Source: Trichomonas vaginalis G3
Lineage: Eukaryota; Parabasalia; Trichomonadida; Trichomonadidae
Reading direction: 5' to 3'
Assembly: GCF_026262505.1 (NCBI RefSeq)
Contig: NC_067208.1
Coordinates: 1,860,001 to 1,924,000, forward strand
DNA: 64,000 bases
In this document: piece after piece, positions 62,375-64,000 of the stretch
How positions within the stretch are numbered: position 1 is the first letter of the stretch
Layout of the letters: each line of letters opens with the position of its first letter
Program-made: the position numbers and the translations under genes
Notes under the pieces: model-generated
Told to the model about the DNA's origin: nothing
Database searches by the model: none
Seen by the model: only the letters and a program-made list of their open reading frames with translations

Positions 62375-63192
62375 ATGAATTTTACAAAACCACCGTTACC
62401 GTTCTTTGGAAATAAGAGTAGATGTAAAGATATTCTATTGAGAGAACTTAAGAAACTACCGAATGGTCTAACATTTGTAGATTTGTTCGGTGGAAGTTTC
62501 TATATATCCCATTTGTGCCATACCGTATTCCCAGACTCAAAGATTATATGCAATGACTTCGACAACTATATGGACCGTCTCAAACATATTCCAGACACAA
62601 ACAATATATTGAAAGAGTTAAAAGAAAAGATACCTATAGGTAAGATGGAACGTATGCCATTAGATAAGAAAAATATTGTGAGAGAGGTTTTGAAAAAAGC
62701 AGAATATATAGACTGGGATAGTATATCTGCTAGACTATTATATAGTGGTTCTATAAGAGTTCATGACATTGAAACACTTATGTCAAAAGTTTTATATCTT
62801 AACTATACAAATGTTTTCAAAGAGGACATAGAAAAATATATTGAGGGTATAGAGTTTGTGAGATGTCATTGGACAGATTTGTATGAAAAATATAAAGACA
62901 AGGAAAATGTTTTCTTTATAGTGGACCCGCCGTTCTATAACACATGGGATTTTCAATACCAAGTAGACTGGACTTTGAGAGACTCTTTAGAAACTTTAGA
63001 CGTTATACATAACCATCCATGCTTTTACTTTACATCCGATAAAATGGTTTGGAAACCGTTATGAGATGGTTAGAGGACATACATGACTATGAGTTTATAT
63101 ATGACAAGATAGAATATGAGAGAGGTCCTATAAACTGGAGAAAGTGTCACAATAAAGAAATTTTATTAGTAAGTAAATGTGGTTTGAAATAG
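62375..63192 (+). pseudogene. DNA adenine-N6 methyltransferase, 1-bp deletion
   Basis: Identical layout to 15555-16373 with motifs X, I and IV (PLPFFGNKSR, TFVDLFGGSF, VDPPFYNT) intact, but a G is missing near 63043-63048, so about the last 48 codons are out of frame. A few substitutions elsewhere. Confidence 0.85.
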
Positions 63193-63307
63193 GACTACTT
63201 GTTTTAGGTTTTTTCCATTGTGTCATTTACTTATTTGACGTGCAGAAAGATATAGAGAATATGAAGATGAACCAATGCCAGCAAATGTTCAGCATATGTA
63301 CTCGTAA
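63177..63307 (+). pseudogene. small membrane protein, 1-bp deletion
   Basis: Copy of 16358-16489. The membrane helix is the same; a G is missing near 63242, which changes the tail. Confidence 0.5.
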
Positions 63308-63330
63308 GAGATATTTTTATCTAATATTAA

Positions 63331-63693
63331 ATGGACGCACAGAACTTAGCGAATGCACAGCAACCTGGACAACCAAACCCAGAGAATATTCCAAATGAAG
63401 TTAGAATACAAACTGCAATGGCAAACTATGGTCAAGTGCCAACAGATGTACAAATGCAAACTGCCATGTCAAATGACGCTGCGTTAGGTTTGCCACCATG
63501 GTATGCAAATATGAGATGGAAAGAGTTTTATACAAACCTGAAGTGGGATATAAACAACTTTATGCAGATGACGCGAACACAGGAGTTGACCCAGAATATG
63601 TTTTCTACCAGAGGAGAAACAGAATGTATGAGCTCTCAGTTAAAGAATGCTATGGAACTCAACAGGAAACGCAAAAGACTAGGCGGACATTAG
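63331..63693 (+). CDS. unknown 120-aa protein, compensated double frameshift
   Basis: Same length as 16513-16875 and the same start and end, but residues ~70-104 are translated from another frame between a 1-bp loss (~63536) and a 1-bp gain (~63635). The WYANMRWKEFY part and the basic tail are kept. Confidence 0.6.
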   Translation: MDAQNLANAQQPGQPNPENIPNEVRIQTAMANYGQVPTDVQMQTAMSNDAALGLPPWYANMRWKEFYTNLKWDINNFMQMTRTQELTQNMFSTRGETECMSSQLKNAMELNRKRKRLGGH

Positions 63694-63711
63694 ATTTTTA
63701 CATATAGTAAA

Positions 63712-63954
63712 ATGGGTTTCTTCAGTAGTATTGGAAACTTCTTCAGAAGAGTTGGAAGAGGTATATGGAATGGAATAAAATCTGTCGGAAAAGGAATTTG
63801 GAACGGAGTCAAAAATATTGGTAAAAGAGTAGGTCAGTTCGTTGGTATTATACCTAAAGACCCTGAACCAGAAGAACAAGCTCCTGTTATACAACAGCCT
63901 GAACCTGCACCACAGTCAAGTTGGCAACCAAATCCAACACCTCAACCGTATTAA
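63712..63954 (+). CDS. amphipathic-helix protein with Pro/Gln tail (80 aa)
   Basis: Copy of 16894-17136, differing by one Gly/Cys change (here KNIGKRVG). See there. Confidence 0.7.
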   Translation: MGFFSSIGNFFRRVGRGIWNGIKSVGKGIWNGVKNIGKRVGQFVGIIPKDPEPEEQAPVIQQPEPAPQSSWQPNPTPQPY

Positions 63955-63956
63955 AA

Positions 63957-64000
63957 TTATATTTTTACCGTTCGATAGTAGTTGTATATGAAACTAAGTT
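63957..64000 (-). CDS. capsid-like protein A1, C-terminal end only
   Basis: The last 14 or so codons of the M4 copy of 17141-17989 (end YNYYRTVKI); the rest is outside the window. Confidence 0.7.
   Translation of the reverse strand, partial: LSFIYNYYRTVKI

Larger units (their letters stand above)
61798..64000. mobile_element. Maverick/Polinton M4 (family A), left end
   Basis: An A run (61798-61815), the AGGTAGTGGGG terminus and hairpin, tandem units, then the methyltransferase, the small membrane gene, the 120-aa and 80-aa genes, in M2 order. The element continues past base 64000. Confidence 0.88.

Overview
The window looks like nuclear DNA of Trichomonas vaginalis or a very close trichomonad. 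It is AT-rich and intron-poor. It carries a BspA-like leucine-rich-repeat surface protein with a C-terminal membrane anchor, a PP2A B56-type regulatory subunit, and several Maverick/Polinton elements. Many stop codons sit inside TAAA, the trichomonad polyadenylation signal. No database search was run; family names come from motifs read in the translated sequence.

Layout: (1) 1-10466 is the right part of a Maverick (M1, family A). (2) 10467-14869 is host DNA with the BspA-like gene, an AT-rich spacer and the PP2A B56 gene. (3) 14876-38733 is a complete 23.9-kb family A Maverick (M2) with a 6-bp target duplication GAATTA. (4) After 115 bp of host DNA, 38849-61090 is a complete 22.2-kb Maverick of another family (M3, family B) with 690-bp terminal inverted repeats and a 5-bp duplication TTCCT. 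(5) 61096-61797 is host DNA. (6) 61798-64000 is the left end of a third family A copy (M4).

Both families encode a retroviral-type integrase, an A32/FtsK-like packaging ATPase, a double-jelly-roll-type major capsid protein, several smaller capsid-like proteins, a phage-type tail-collar adhesin and a cassette of KilA-N-type genes. They differ in replication genes. Family B has an apparently intact protein-primed-type DNA polymerase B (52493-56275). Family A has no polymerase anywhere in the complete copy; it carries an SF3-type helicase instead, plus a Dam-like adenine methyltransferase and an HNH nuclease. Many genes differ between copies by small indels, so several copies are defective or part of the sequence is low quality, notably 3165-3515.

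The most unusual non-coding features are: (a) palindromic arrays centred on AGATCT that flank the same gene in both families but use different half-sites (AGGTGA versus GTTAG); (b) a small GC-rich hairpin element inserted in the same reading frame in three unrelated family B genes; (c) 16-37-bp spacers between divergent genes that seem to hold two TTTTTAT-type start boxes; and (d) a terminal hairpin next to A-tracts in family A.
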